Below, piece by piece: positions 52,370-61,340 of a stretch of 64,000 nt of DNA; within the stretch, counting starts at the first letter, position 1, and each line of letters opens with the position of its first letter. Below the pieces are notes generated by a model. The model made no database searches and was not told where the DNA came from. It saw only the letters and a program-made list of their open reading frames with translations. A program made the position numbers and the translations under genes. Source of the stretch: Streptomyces sp. NBC_01689 (GTDB taxonomy: Bacteria; Actinomycetota; Actinomycetes; Streptomycetales; Streptomycetaceae). The stretch covers positions 2,356,001 to 2,420,000 of the forward strand of contig NZ_CP109592.1 of the NCBI RefSeq assembly GCF_036250675.1. Direction: 5' to 3'.

Positions 52370-54574
52370 TCACTGTCCGGCGGACGACGCCGTGCCCCGC
52401 CCGTCGCCGAACCGCTCGCCCTTCTCCGCCTTGTCGACGAGCAGCGCGGGCGGGGTGAACCGCTCCCCGTAACGCTCGGCGAGTTCCCGCGCGCGGGCCA
52501 CGAAACCCGGGAGACCTCCCTCGTAGCCGTTGATGTACTGCAGGACACCTCCCGTCCAGCCCGGGAAGCCGATGCCGAAGACGGACCCGATGTTGGCGTC
52601 CGCGACGGAGGTCAGCACGCCCTCCTCCACGAGCCGGACGGTGTCCAGCGCCTCGGAGAAGAGCATGCGCTCCTGCATGTCCCGGAACGGGATCTCGTAC
52701 CCGGGCTTGGTGTAGTACTCGCGCAGTCCCGGCCACAGCCTGCCGCGGCTGCCGTCCTCGCCGTACTCGTAGAAGCCGGCGCCGCCGCTGCGTCCGGGGC
52801 GGCCGAACTCGTCGACCATGCGGTCGATGACCGCCTCCGCCGGGTGCGTCTGCCAGGTGCCGCCCGCCTCCTCGACGGCCTGCTTCGACTCCTTGCGGAT
52901 CTTGCGCGGCAGGGTGAGCGTCAACTCGTCCATCAGGGACAGCACCTTGGCCGGGTAGCCCGCCTGCGCCGCGGCCTGCTCGACGGAGGCGGGCTCGATG
53001 CCCTCGCCGACCATCGCGACGCCCTCGTTGATGAAGTGGCCGATGACGCGGGAGGTGAAGAAGCCGCGCGAGTCGTTGACGACGATCGGGGTCTTCTTGA
53101 TCTGACGCACCAGGTCGAAGGCGCGGGCCAGCGCCTCGTCCCCGGTCCGCTCGCCCTTGATGATCTCGACCAGCGGCATCTTGTCCACGGGCGAGAAGAA
53201 GTGCAGTCCGATGAAGTCCTCCTGCCGGTCCACGCCCTCGGCGAGCACGGTGATCGGCAGGGTCGAGGTGTTGGAGCAGAGCAGGGCGTCGGGCTCGACG
53301 ACGCCCTGGATCTCCTGGAACACCTTGTGCTTGAGCGAGGTGTCCTCGAAGACGGCCTCGATCACCGCGTCACAGCCGGCCAGGTCGTTCGGGTCGGCGG
53401 TGGGGGTGATGCGGGCGAGGAGCGCGTCGGCCTGCTCCTGGGTGGTACGGCCGCGGGACACGGCCTTGGCGCAGAGCTTCTCGGAGTACGCGCGGCCCTT
53501 GGCCGCCGCCTCCGCGGACACGTCCTTGAGGACGACGTCGATACCGGCCCGGGCGCACGAGTAGGCGATCCCCGCGCCCATCATCCCGGCGCCGAGGACG
53601 GCGACCCTGCGGACCGGCCGCGGCTCGATGCCCTGGGGTCGGTTGGCTCCGGAGTTGACGGCCTGGAGGTCGAAGAAGAACGCCTGGATCATGTTCTTCG
53701 AGGTCTGGCCCGCGGCCAGCTCGACGAAGTAGCGGGCCTCGATGGCCTGGGCCGTCTCGAAGTCCACCTGGGAGCCCTCGACGGCAGCCGCCATGATGTT
53801 GCGCGGGGCGGGGTAGGGGGCGCCGTTCGTCTGCTTGCGCAGGTTGGCCGGGAAGGCGGGCAGGTTGGCCGCGAACTTCGGGTTCGACGGGGTTCCCCCG
53901 GGGATGCGGTAGCCGGGCTTGTCCCAGGGCTGCTGCGACACGGGGTTGGCGTCGATGAACGCGCGGGCCTTGGCGAGCAGTTCCTCCGGGGTGGCGGCCA
54001 CCTCGTGGACGAGGCCGTTGTCGCGGGCGCGCGTCGCGTTGTACTGCGTGCCCTGGAGGAGGACCTTCAGGAGGGCGTCGGCGATGCCCAGCAGGCGTAC
54101 GGTGCGGACGACTCCGCCGCCTCCGGGGAGCAGGCCGAGCGTGACCTCGGGGCAGCCGATCTTGGTGCCGGAGGTGTCGAGGGCGACCCGGTGGTGGCAG
54201 GCGAGGGCGAGCTCGAACCCGCCGCCGAGGGCCGCTCCGTTGATCGCGGCGACGACCGGCTTGCCGAGGGTCTCGATACGGCGCAGGTTGCGCTTGATGG
54301 CGAGGCCGCCGTCGAAGAGGTCCTGGGCCGTCTCGGGCGTGACCCGGATGAGGTCGCGCAGGTCGCCGCCCGCGAAGAAGGTCTTCTTGGCGGAGGTGAG
54401 GATGATGCCCCGGATCGAGTCCTTCTCGGCTTCGAGCCGGTCGGTGACCGCGGCGAGGGAGGCGCGGAACGCCGCGTTCATCGTGTTGGCCGACTGGTTG
54501 GGGTCGTCGAGGACGAGGGTCACGACGCCGGTCTCGTCCTGTTCCCAGCGGATGGTGGTGGGCTCAGTGCTCAT
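52370..54574 (-). CDS. Fused enoyl-CoA hydratase / 3-hydroxyacyl-CoA dehydrogenase
   Basis: A 734-residue FadB/FadJ-type multifunctional beta-oxidation protein. The N-terminal crotonase domain (1-200) keeps both catalytic glutamates (GGFELA and CPEVTLGLLPG). The dehydrogenase half starts near 330 with VAVLGAGMMGAGIAYSCA (NAD site), followed by NTSTLPI and HFFSPVDKMPLVEI with the catalytic His; two 3HCDH C-terminal domains finish the chain. It hydrates and oxidises enoyl-CoA to 3-ketoacyl-CoA, which the adjacent thiolase cleaves. ACGGAG precedes the ATG; the thiolase stop lies 47 bp upstream. Confidence 0.95.
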   Translation of the reverse strand: MSTEPTTIRWEQDETGVVTLVLDDPNQSANTMNAAFRASLAAVTDRLEAEKDSIRGIILTSAKKTFFAGGDLRDLIRVTPETAQDLFDGGLAIKRNLRRIETLGKPVVAAINGAALGGGFELALACHHRVALDTSGTKIGCPEVTLGLLPGGGGVVRTVRLLGIADALLKVLLQGTQYNATRARDNGLVHEVAATPEELLAKARAFIDANPVSQQPWDKPGYRIPGGTPSNPKFAANLPAFPANLRKQTNGAPYPAPRNIMAAAVEGSQVDFETAQAIEARYFVELAAGQTSKNMIQAFFFDLQAVNSGANRPQGIEPRPVRRVAVLGAGMMGAGIAYSCARAGIDVVLKDVSAEAAAKGRAYSEKLCAKAVSRGRTTQEQADALLARITPTADPNDLAGCDAVIEAVFEDTSLKHKVFQEIQGVVEPDALLCSNTSTLPITVLAEGVDRQEDFIGLHFFSPVDKMPLVEIIKGERTGDEALARAFDLVRQIKKTPIVVNDSRGFFTSRVIGHFINEGVAMVGEGIEPASVEQAAAQAGYPAKVLSLMDELTLTLPRKIRKESKQAVEEAGGTWQTHPAEAVIDRMVDEFGRPGRSGGAGFYEYGEDGSRGRLWPGLREYYTKPGYEIPFRDMQERMLFSEALDTVRLVEEGVLTSVADANIGSVFGIGFPGWTGGVLQYINGYEGGLPGFVARARELAERYGERFTPPALLVDKAEKGERFGDGRGTASSAGQ

Positions 54575-54621
54575 CAGGGGTGCTCCGTTAGATGCGTGGG
54601 TCCGGTGATCCGTGGGAAAGG

Positions 54622-55836
54622 TCAGACGCGCTCGACGATGGTGGCGATGCCCATGCCGCCGCCCACGCACAGGGTGGCGAGGCCGTAGCGCTTGTCCTGG
54701 CGCTCCAGTTCGTCGACGAGGCTGCCGAGGATCATCGCGCCGGTGGCGCCGAGCGGGTGGCCGAGCGCGATCGCTCCGCCGTTGACGTTCACCTTGTCCA
54801 GCGAGAGGCCCATGTCCTTGACGAAGCGCAGGACGACCGCGGCGAAGGCCTCGTTGATCTCGACGAGGTCGATGTCGTCGATGCTCAGCCCGGCCTTGGC
54901 GAGCGCCTTGCGGGTGGCGGGCGCGGGGCCGGTCAGCATGATGGTGGGCTCGGACCCGGAGACGGCCGCGGCGACGATCCGCGCGCGGGGGGTGAGGCCG
55001 TAGCGCTCGCCGACCTCCTTGGAGCCGATGGCGACCAGGGAGGCGCCGTCGACGATGCCGGAGGAGTTGCCCGCGTGGTGGACGTGGTCGATCGCCTCTA
55101 CCCAGTGGTACTTCTGGAGCGCCACGGCGTCGAAGCCGCCGAGTTCGCCGATGTCCGCGAAGGACGCCTTCAGCTTGCCGAGCGAGTCGGCCGTGGTGCC
55201 GGGGCGCAGGTGTTCGTCGTGGTCGAGGACGACGAGACCGCTGCGGTCCTTCACGGGGACGACGGAGCGGTCGAAGCGGCCGTCCTTCCACGCGGCGGCG
55301 GCCCGCTCCTGGGAGAGAGCCGCGTACTCGTCGACGTCGCGCCGTGAGAAGCCCTCGATGGTGGCGATGAGGTCCGCGCCGATGCCCTGGGGCACGAAGT
55401 TGGTGGCGATGTTGGTCATCGGGTCGGCGAACCAGGCGCCGCCGTCCGAGGCCATCGGCACCCGCGACATCGACTCGACGCCGCCCGCGAGCACCAGGTC
55501 CTCCCAGCCCGAGCGGACCTTCATCGCGGCCAGGTTGACGGCTTCCAGGCCCGAGGCACAGAAGCGGTTCTCCTGGACGCCGGCGACCGTGTCGGGCAGT
55601 CCGGCGGCGATCGCCGAGATACGCGCGATGTCGGAGCCCTGGTCGCCGACCGGGCCCACGACACCGAGCACGATGTCGTCGATCGCGGCCGGGTCGAGGC
55701 CCGGGAGACGGCGCCGGATCTCGTGGATGAGCCCGACGACCAGGTCGATGGGCTTGGTGCCGTGCAGGGCACCGTTCGCCTTGCCGCGGCCGCGCGGGGT
55801 GCGGATCGCGTCGTACACGTACGCTTCGGTGGTCAC
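54622..55836 (-). CDS. Acetyl-CoA C-acetyltransferase (thiolase)
   Basis: A 404-residue degradative-type thiolase. The acylated cysteine is in [11 protein letters not shown] (Cys93), the catalytic His in [14 protein letters not shown] (near 358) and the proton-donating Cys in LCVGGGMG near the C-terminus; the NEAFA motif is present. It cleaves 3-ketoacyl-CoA to acetyl-CoA and a shortened acyl-CoA. A GTG start with GAAAGG eight bases upstream fits the family N-terminus. It lies 29 bp after the acyl-CoA dehydrogenase gene and 47 bp before the FadB-like gene, consistent with a single operon. Confidence 0.94.
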   Translation of the reverse strand: MTTEAYVYDAIRTPRGRGKANGALHGTKPIDLVVGLIHEIRRRLPGLDPAAIDDIVLGVVGPVGDQGSDIARISAIAAGLPDTVAGVQENRFCASGLEAVNLAAMKVRSGWEDLVLAGGVESMSRVPMASDGGAWFADPMTNIATNFVPQGIGADLIATIEGFSRRDVDEYAALSQERAAAAWKDGRFDRSVVPVKDRSGLVVLDHDEHLRPGTTADSLGKLKASFADIGELGGFDAVALQKYHWVEAIDHVHHAGNSSGIVDGASLVAIGSKEVGERYGLTPRARIVAAAVSGSEPTIMLTGPAPATRKALAKAGLSIDDIDLVEINEAFAAVVLRFVKDMGLSLDKVNVNGGAIALGHPLGATGAMILGSLVDELERQDKRYGLATLCVGGGMGIATIVERV

Positions 55837-55865
55837 GTTGAGCCTTTCGGGGAGGGTGCGGAGGG

Positions 55866-57008
55866 TCAGCCGAGGAGGGAGCGTCCGATGATCTCCTTCA
55901 TGATCTCGGTGGTCCCGCCGTAGATGGTCTGGATACGGCCGTCGGTGAAGGCCCGGGCGACGCGGTACTCCGTCATGTAGCCGTAGCCGCCGTGCAGTTG
56001 CAGGCAGCGGTCGGCGACCCGCTTCTGCAGTTCGGTGGCCCACCACTTGGCCATCGAGGCGTGCACGGCGTCGAGTTCCCCGTTCGAGTGGTCCACGATG
56101 CAGCGGTCGAGGAACGTCCGGGTGACGGCGCACTCGGTCGCCATCTCGGCTATCTCGAAGCGGATGTGCTGGAGCTTGGACAGCGGACGGCCGAAGGCCT
56201 CGCGCTCCTTGACGTACCGCGTGGTGATCTCCAGCAGGTGCTCGGCGGCGGCGATCCCCGCGACGGCGATGCCCATGCGCTCCTGGGCGAGGTTCGTCAT
56301 GAGATGCACGAAGGCTCCGTTGAGCTCGCCGAGCAGGTTCTCCTTGGGGACGCGGACGTCGTGGAAGAACAGCTCGGCCGTGTCCTGCGCCTTCTGTCCG
56401 ATCTTGTCGAGATTGCGGCCACGCTCGAAGCCTTCCATGCCACGCTCGACGACCAGCAGAGACAGGCCGTGGGCTCCGCCTTCGGGAGTCGTCCGGGCGA
56501 CGACGATGACCAGGTCGGCGAGGATCCCGTTGGAGATGAACGTCTTGGAGCCGTTGAGCAGCCAGTGGTCGCCCCGGTCCTCGGCGTGGGTCCTGATGCC
56601 CTGGAGGTCGGACCCGGCGCCGGGCTCGGTCATCGCGATCGCGGTGATCAGCGAGCCGTCGCAGAAGCCGGGCAGCCAGCGCCCTCGCTGCTCCTCGGTG
56701 CCCAGACCGGTCAGATAGGGCCCGATGATGTCGTTGTGCAGGCCGAGGGCGAGCCCGGCGGCTCCGGCGCGTGTGAACTCCTCGGCGAGGACGGCGCTGT
56801 AGCGGAAGTCGGCGTTGCCGCCGCCCCCGTACTCCTCCGGTACGGCGAGTCCGAGCAGCCCCTGCGCCCCCGCCGCCCGCCACGCCTCGCGCGAGACGAT
56901 GCCGTCCTGCTCCCACTGCTCGTAGTACGGCGTCACCTCCTTGGCGAGGAAGGTGCGCACGGTCTCGCGGAACGCGTCGTGCTCGGTACCGAAGATCTGC
57001 CGTTTCAT
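55866..57008 (-). CDS. Acyl-CoA dehydrogenase, long-chain type
   Basis: A 380-residue FAD enzyme catalysing alpha,beta-dehydrogenation of acyl-CoA. FAD/substrate signatures are [14 protein letters not shown] (about 125-138) and [13 protein letters not shown]. The C-terminal block [15 protein letters not shown] has Gly where medium-chain enzymes have their catalytic Glu, the arrangement of LCAD/IVD-type enzymes that use a Glu on helix G instead; [12 protein letters not shown] also resembles LCAD. AGGAGGGG precedes the ATG. It is part of the beta-oxidation operon; the upstream CoA-transferase gene is 301 bp away, so transcription may restart in that gap. Confidence 0.93.
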   Translation of the reverse strand: MKRQIFGTEHDAFRETVRTFLAKEVTPYYEQWEQDGIVSREAWRAAGAQGLLGLAVPEEYGGGGNADFRYSAVLAEEFTRAGAAGLALGLHNDIIGPYLTGLGTEEQRGRWLPGFCDGSLITAIAMTEPGAGSDLQGIRTHAEDRGDHWLLNGSKTFISNGILADLVIVVARTTPEGGAHGLSLLVVERGMEGFERGRNLDKIGQKAQDTAELFFHDVRVPKENLLGELNGAFVHLMTNLAQERMGIAVAGIAAAEHLLEITTRYVKEREAFGRPLSKLQHIRFEIAEMATECAVTRTFLDRCIVDHSNGELDAVHASMAKWWATELQKRVADRCLQLHGGYGYMTEYRVARAFTDGRIQTIYGGTTEIMKEIIGRSLLG

Positions 57009-57309
57009 GCGTGTCCCCTCCTGGAGCCGGCTCGTGACGGTCTCGGCCGGCCGGCCCGGTTCCGGACCCCGGTCGGGGTGACGCCGGGAAGCTCCGTCGC
57101 CGCTTCCCGGGGGACGTCGGCGCGTCCGGGCGGACGGTCGCCGCGGTCTCCCCGGTGGCCGCGCTCAGCCCGGTCGCTGCGGTCTCCCCGGGGCAACGGC
57201 GCGCGGTCCGCGGGCGGTTCTTCGGTCCCCGCCCGCGCGGGCGGGCGGGCGGTACCGGGGGCTGCCCGCCGAAGCCGGCACACGTGGCCGGGCGGGAGGG
57301 CGGTCTCCA
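57009..57309. other. 301-bp gap in the beta-oxidation gene block
   Basis: Very GC-rich spacer with two direct copies of a gcggtctccccgg segment (about 57140-57195). No gene, hairpin or palindromic operator was recognised; it may contain the promoter for the three beta-oxidation genes downstream. Confidence 0.4.
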
Positions 57310-58461
57310 TCAGCCGCCGTCCTTCGGGCGGTCGCCCTCGGCCGGGTGGGGCAGACCCCAGTCGCGGGCCACGCCGGCCGCGCCCGTACCGGGCAGCGCG
57401 GGGCCGGAGCGGACGGACGTGGGGGTCGCGGAGAAGCGGGGCGCGGGGGCCGGCTGGGTGATGCCGCCGTGGTCGGTGAAGGTGCCGCGGGCGGCGAGGT
57501 GGGGGTGCGCGGGGGCCTCGGCCAGCGACAGGACCGGGGCCACGCACGCGTCGGAGCCGTCGAAGACAGCGGTCCACTCATCCCGGGTACGGGTCCGGAA
57601 GCGGGCGGCGACCGCCGTGCGCAGCGCGTCCCAGCGGGCGATGTCCGTCCGGGCGCCCGCGTGCTCCTCGACGCCCAGCAGCCGGACGAACTCGTCGTAG
57701 AACCGGGCTTCGAGGGCGCCCACCGCCATGTACTTCCCGTCGGACGTCTCGTACGTCCCGTAGTACGGGCAGCCGCCGTCCAGGAGGTTGGCGCCCCGCC
57801 GGTCCTGCCAGCCGCCCGCGGCGGCCATGCCGTGGATCATCGAGGCGAGGTGTGCGGTGCCGTCCACGATCGCCGCGTCCACGACCTGCCCGACGCCGGT
57901 CGCGCGGGCGTGGTGCAGCGCGGCGAGGACGCCGACGACGAGGTAGAGCGAGCCGCCCGCGTAGTCCCCGACGAGGTTCGCCGGGACCGCCGGGGGTTCG
58001 TCCGGCCGGCCGGACAGGCCGAGGACGCCGGTCGGGGCGATGTACGCGATGTCGTGTCCGGCGCGCTCGGCGAGCGGGCCCTGCTGTCCCCAGCCGGTCA
58101 TCCGTCCGTAGACGAGCCGGGGGTTGCGCGCGTGACAGGTCCCGGGGCCGACGCCGAGGCGCTCGGCCACGCCGGGGCGGAACCCCTCGACGAGGATGTC
58201 CGCGCGGTCGGCGAGTTCGAGGACGCGGGCCGGACCGTCCACGGACTTGAGGTCGATCACGACCGACCGCTTGTTGCGGTTGGTGACGTCGTACCGCGGA
58301 TCGATCCCGAGCCCCGGACCGCCGGGCCGGTCCACCCGGACGACGTCCGCGCCGAGGTCGGCGAGGAGCATGGCGGCGAACGGGCCCGGGCCGATGCCCG
58401 CCAGTTCGACCACGCGCACCCCGGCGAGCGGGCCGTGCGCCGTCGTCCCTGCCACTGCCAT
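57310..58461 (-). CDS. CaiB/BaiF CoA-transferase family (AMACR-like)
   Basis: A 383-residue family-III CoA transferase or alpha-methylacyl-CoA racemase. GPLAGVRVVELAGIGPGPFAAMLLADLGADVVRVD is the family N-terminus; RNKRSVVIDLK, the VGDYAGG loop with catalytic Asp near 169, and GGCPYYGTYETSDGKYMAVGALE are the CoA-binding and signature blocks. The close match to AMACR motifs (ELAGIGPGPF) favours racemisation of 2-methylacyl-CoA, which would let branched fatty acids enter the adjacent beta-oxidation genes. A perfect 15-bp palindrome lies 25 bp upstream of the ATG. Confidence 0.9.
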   Translation of the reverse strand: MAVAGTTAHGPLAGVRVVELAGIGPGPFAAMLLADLGADVVRVDRPGGPGLGIDPRYDVTNRNKRSVVIDLKSVDGPARVLELADRADILVEGFRPGVAERLGVGPGTCHARNPRLVYGRMTGWGQQGPLAERAGHDIAYIAPTGVLGLSGRPDEPPAVPANLVGDYAGGSLYLVVGVLAALHHARATGVGQVVDAAIVDGTAHLASMIHGMAAAGGWQDRRGANLLDGGCPYYGTYETSDGKYMAVGALEARFYDEFVRLLGVEEHAGARTDIARWDALRTAVAARFRTRTRDEWTAVFDGSDACVAPVLSLAEAPAHPHLAARGTFTDHGGITQPAPAPRFSATPTSVRSGPALPGTGAAGVARDWGLPHPAEGDRPKDGG

Positions 58462-58485
58462 CAAGCCCCCAGCACTGTGACACCA

Positions 58486-58500
58486 CTGATGTGACATCAG
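58486..58500. promoter_or_regulatory. Perfect 15-bp palindrome upstream of CaiB/AMACR gene
   Basis: ctgatgtGacatcag is a perfect inverted repeat around one central base, 25 bp before the start. TGTGACA is also repeated directly just to its left. Position and symmetry fit a repressor operator for the racemase/beta-oxidation block. Confidence 0.5.
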
Positions 58501-58967
58501 AGATGTTAAGAACGTGTTCCACGCCGGGCAAGCCCCGGCGAGCAAGCGCTTAGTCGAATCCGCGAGGGAATCACGGAGAGATCTCCGGAAACCGGGTGAA
58601 ACCAGCCGGAGGCGGACGTGTCAGCGGGCCGCGCGCTCCGCGGGCCCGGCCACCGGTGCGGCACCGGGGCCCGGCCGGGGTATGCGGGCCCGGTCGCGTC
58701 CGGGCAGGCCGGAGGCGGTCGCTCCCGGGCCGCCCGGCAGGACGCGGGCGGAGCCGCGCGCGCCCGGCGCGCGGCGGGCGGACCCGATGGCACGGGCACG
58801 CCGGCTCGGGGCTCCTCCCCGTACGGCCATGGTCGCCTCCGGCCTCTTCGTCCGACCTCGTGGTCCGGCTGTTCGTCCCTCACGCTAGCCTCAGCCACCG
58901 ACAACGGCGCTGCGCGCACGGCGGCGGGGGCATCGCCCGCTCGGGCGCGGTCGAGAGTGGGAGTGTC
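58501..58967. other. 467-bp divergent promoter region
   Basis: GC-rich spacer between the CaiB/AMACR gene and the reductase. A TAGCCT element near 58886 may be the reductase -10, which would give a roughly 70-nt leader. No gene or strong hairpin was recognised. Confidence 0.4.
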
Positions 58968-60140
58968 ATGAGCAGGGCGAAAGAGACGGACCGCGCGTAC
59001 GACATCGTGCTCTTCGGAGCCACCGGCTTCGTCGGGGCGCTCACCGCGGAGTACCTCGCCGCGCACGCGCCCGAGGGGCTGCGCTGGGCGATCGCGGGGC
59101 GCGACGCGAAGAAGCTGGAGCGGCTGCGCGAGGGGCTGGCCGGTGCCCCCGACGTCATCCGGGCGGACGTCTCCGATCCGGCGTCGCTGCGCGAACTGGC
59201 CCGCCGCGCGCGCGTGGTGGCCACGACGGTGGGCCCGTACATCGTGCACGGCGAGGAACTCGTCGCCGCCTGCGCCGACGCGGGCACCGACTATCTCGAC
59301 CTCACCGGTGAGCCCGAGTTCGTGGACCTGATGTACGTCCGGCACGACGCGCGCGCCCGCGAGACCGGGGCCCGGCTCGTGCACGCCTGCGGTTTCGACT
59401 CGGTGCCGCACGACCTGGGCGCGTACTTCACCGTGCGGCAGCTTCCCGAGGGCGTACCGCTGAGGATCGACGGGTTCGTGCGCACCCGGGCGATGGTCTC
59501 GGGCGGCACGTTCTCCTCCGCGCTCACCCAGTTCGCGCGCGGCCGGCGGATCCTGTCGGCGGCGCGGGACCGGCAGCGGCACGAGCCGCGGCTGATGGAG
59601 CGCCGCGCGACCGCCCCGTTGAGCGGCCCCCGGTACGCCGGCGAGATCGGCGCCTGGGCAATTCCGCTGCCCACGATCGACCCGCAGATCGTGCGCCGTT
59701 CGGCGCGCGCGCTGCAGCGGTACGGACCGGACTTCCGCTACCGCCACTACGCGGCCGTCGAGCGGCTGCCGACCGCGGTGGGCGGGGTCGCCCTCGTCGG
59801 CGCGGTGTTCGCGGCGGCCCAGCTCCCGCCCGCGCGGCGCTGGCTGTCCGACCGGATCAAGCCGGGCGAGGGGCCGAGCGCCGCACGCCGCGCGAGGAGC
59901 TGGTTCTCGGTGCGGTTCGTCGGCGAGGGCGGCGGACAGCGGGTGTTCACGGAGGTCGCGGGCGGCGACCCCGGCTACGACGAGACGGCCAAGATGTTCG
60001 CCGAGGCCGCGCTGTCGCTCGCCTTCGACGATCTGCCGCGGACGGCCGGTCAGGTCACGACGGCGGTGGCGATGGGCGACGCGCTCATCGAGCGGCTCCG
60101 CGCCGCGGGGATCACCTTCCGGGTCGCGGCCACCCGGTAG
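58968..60140 (+). CDS. Saccharopine-dehydrogenase-like / trans-acting enoyl reductase family
   Basis: A 390-residue NAD(P)-binding Rossmann protein. VLFGATGFVGALTAEYL (14-30) is the nucleotide site; VGPYIVHGEELVAACADAGTDYLDLTGE and HACGFDSVPHDLG are signatures of the actinobacterial family that includes mycobacterial trans-acting enoyl reductase Rv2953. One hydrophobic segment (near 275-295) may associate with membrane. In mycobacteria Rv2953 acts with a polyketide synthase on phenolic lipids; streptomycete homologues lie away from such clusters and their role is unknown. GGGAG precedes the ATG. Confidence 0.85.
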   Translation: MSRAKETDRAYDIVLFGATGFVGALTAEYLAAHAPEGLRWAIAGRDAKKLERLREGLAGAPDVIRADVSDPASLRELARRARVVATTVGPYIVHGEELVAACADAGTDYLDLTGEPEFVDLMYVRHDARARETGARLVHACGFDSVPHDLGAYFTVRQLPEGVPLRIDGFVRTRAMVSGGTFSSALTQFARGRRILSAARDRQRHEPRLMERRATAPLSGPRYAGEIGAWAIPLPTIDPQIVRRSARALQRYGPDFRYRHYAAVERLPTAVGGVALVGAVFAAAQLPPARRWLSDRIKPGEGPSAARRARSWFSVRFVGEGGGQRVFTEVAGGDPGYDETAKMFAEAALSLAFDDLPRTAGQVTTAVAMGDALIERLRAAGITFRVAATR

Positions 60141-60220
60141 CGGCCGTCGGGCCCGTCGGCCCTCGGACCGGCGCGGCGGCCGACTGGGTGACCCGCTGAT
60201 GGCCCGCGCACGGGTCCCCG

Positions 60221-60264
60221 GTAGACCGCAGACCGCGGTCCGCGGTCCGCGGTCCGCGGTCTAC
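60221..60264. terminator. Hairpin overlapping the end of the small membrane-protein gene
   Basis: An 18-bp stem with one mismatch (gtagaccgc...gcggtctac) and an 8-nt loop made from ccgcggt repeats. It includes the stop codon of the minus-strand small gene and lies about 80 bp after the reductase stop; probably a shared terminator. Confidence 0.65.
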
Positions 60265-60416
60265 AACGGCCACACCAGCACCGTGTAGATCATTCCGCCC
60301 ACCCAGCCGACCCCTGCGACCACGGAGAGGACCAGCGCGGCCGTCACCGCGGGCGCGACGGCGGGGCCGGTCCGGTCAGGCCGGGCGGCGGACTTCAAGG
60401 AGCGGTGTCTCGTCAT
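60261..60416 (-). CDS. 51-aa small membrane protein
   Basis: A 51-residue protein: about 22 basic and polar residues, then one membrane helix (about 23-49, VTAALVLSVVAGVGWVGGMIYTVL) and a two-residue tail. The ATG at 60416 was chosen; a longer frame would begin further upstream without a ribosome site. I recognise no family, but its size and composition match short actinobacterial proteins with one helix. The stop lies within a terminator hairpin. Function unknown. Confidence 0.55.
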   Translation of the reverse strand: MTRHRSLKSAARPDRTGPAVAPAVTAALVLSVVAGVGWVGGMIYTVLVWPL

Positions 60417-60523
60417 GGGGCACAGCCTGCCGACCAGGCGGGTGACGGCACATCCGTACACATAATCAGATCGTCAGAACGCCCGCGCGGTCGACGGGCG
60501 ATGTCCGGGCGGAGCGACGGCCG

Positions 60524-61222
60524 TCAGGGCGTCGCCTCCCGAAGGGCCCGCCGGCAGAGCGAGTCCGCGCGCCGGGTGGTCTCCGGCAGGCGGTACGCCG
60601 GGGTGAGCGCGAGGATGTGCGCGCAGGCGTTGTCCAGGCTCACCCGGTGGCCGACCGACACGAACACCGGTTTGACGCCGTCCCGGGTGCGCAGCGCCCG
60701 TCCCACCTCCTCCGAGTCGGCGAGCAGGGGGGACGCGCTGCCGCGACGGGCACCGGGCTCCTGGTACGCGAAGGTGAACGGGTTCTTGGCGACGCCGATC
60801 GTGGCGAGCCCGGTGAGGACGCCGAGGTGGGCGGCGAGGCCGAAGCGGCGCGGATGGGCGAGCCCGTAACCGTCGCAGACGACGAGGCCCGGCGGGCAGG
60901 GCAGCGCGTCGAGCGCGGCCAGCACCGCCGGGATCTCACGGAACGCGAGCAGGCCGGGAACGTACGGGAAGGGCACCCGTCCGGCGGCGGTCGCCTCGGC
61001 GACCACGCGGAGGGAGGCCGCGTCGAGCACGACGGCGGCGGCCACGACGAGGTCCCGCTCGTCGTCGTAGGCCACGTCGACCCCCGTCACCCTGCCGGTG
61101 CCGGGCGGCGGTCCCGGCTCGTCGAGCACCACGAGCCCGCGCAGTTCGTCCTGCGTGGCACGGGCCTGCTCCTCCGTCGCGGGCCAACCCGCGGGAACGC
61201 GTACGGTCTTCATGGTGCCCAT
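60524..61222 (-). CDS. nfi: Endonuclease V
   Basis: A 232-residue deoxyinosine-specific nuclease that starts repair of deaminated adenine (and inosine in RNA). The RNase-H-like core has the metal-binding Asp of VTGVDVAYDD (near 48), the second catalytic Asp in VVCDGYGLAHPRRFGLAAHLG and GVAKNPF with the conserved Lys. Length matches the family. Two adjacent ATGs (61222 and 61213) are possible starts. Normally it acts alone, and no partner gene is implied here. Confidence 0.93.
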   Translation of the reverse strand: MGTMKTVRVPAGWPATEEQARATQDELRGLVVLDEPGPPPGTGRVTGVDVAYDDERDLVVAAAVVLDAASLRVVAEATAAGRVPFPYVPGLLAFREIPAVLAALDALPCPPGLVVCDGYGLAHPRRFGLAAHLGVLTGLATIGVAKNPFTFAYQEPGARRGSASPLLADSEEVGRALRTRDGVKPVFVSVGHRVSLDNACAHILALTPAYRLPETTRRADSLCRRALREATP

Positions 61223-61340
61223 GAGCCTACGGGGCCCAACGGCGGCCGGTGGGACCCGGGTTCGCGTCCCGCCGGGCGCGGGACCCCGCCCCTCGCCCGG
61301 CCCGGTGCCGGGAGCCGCCTCTCACGCGGCCCGCGCCGGG

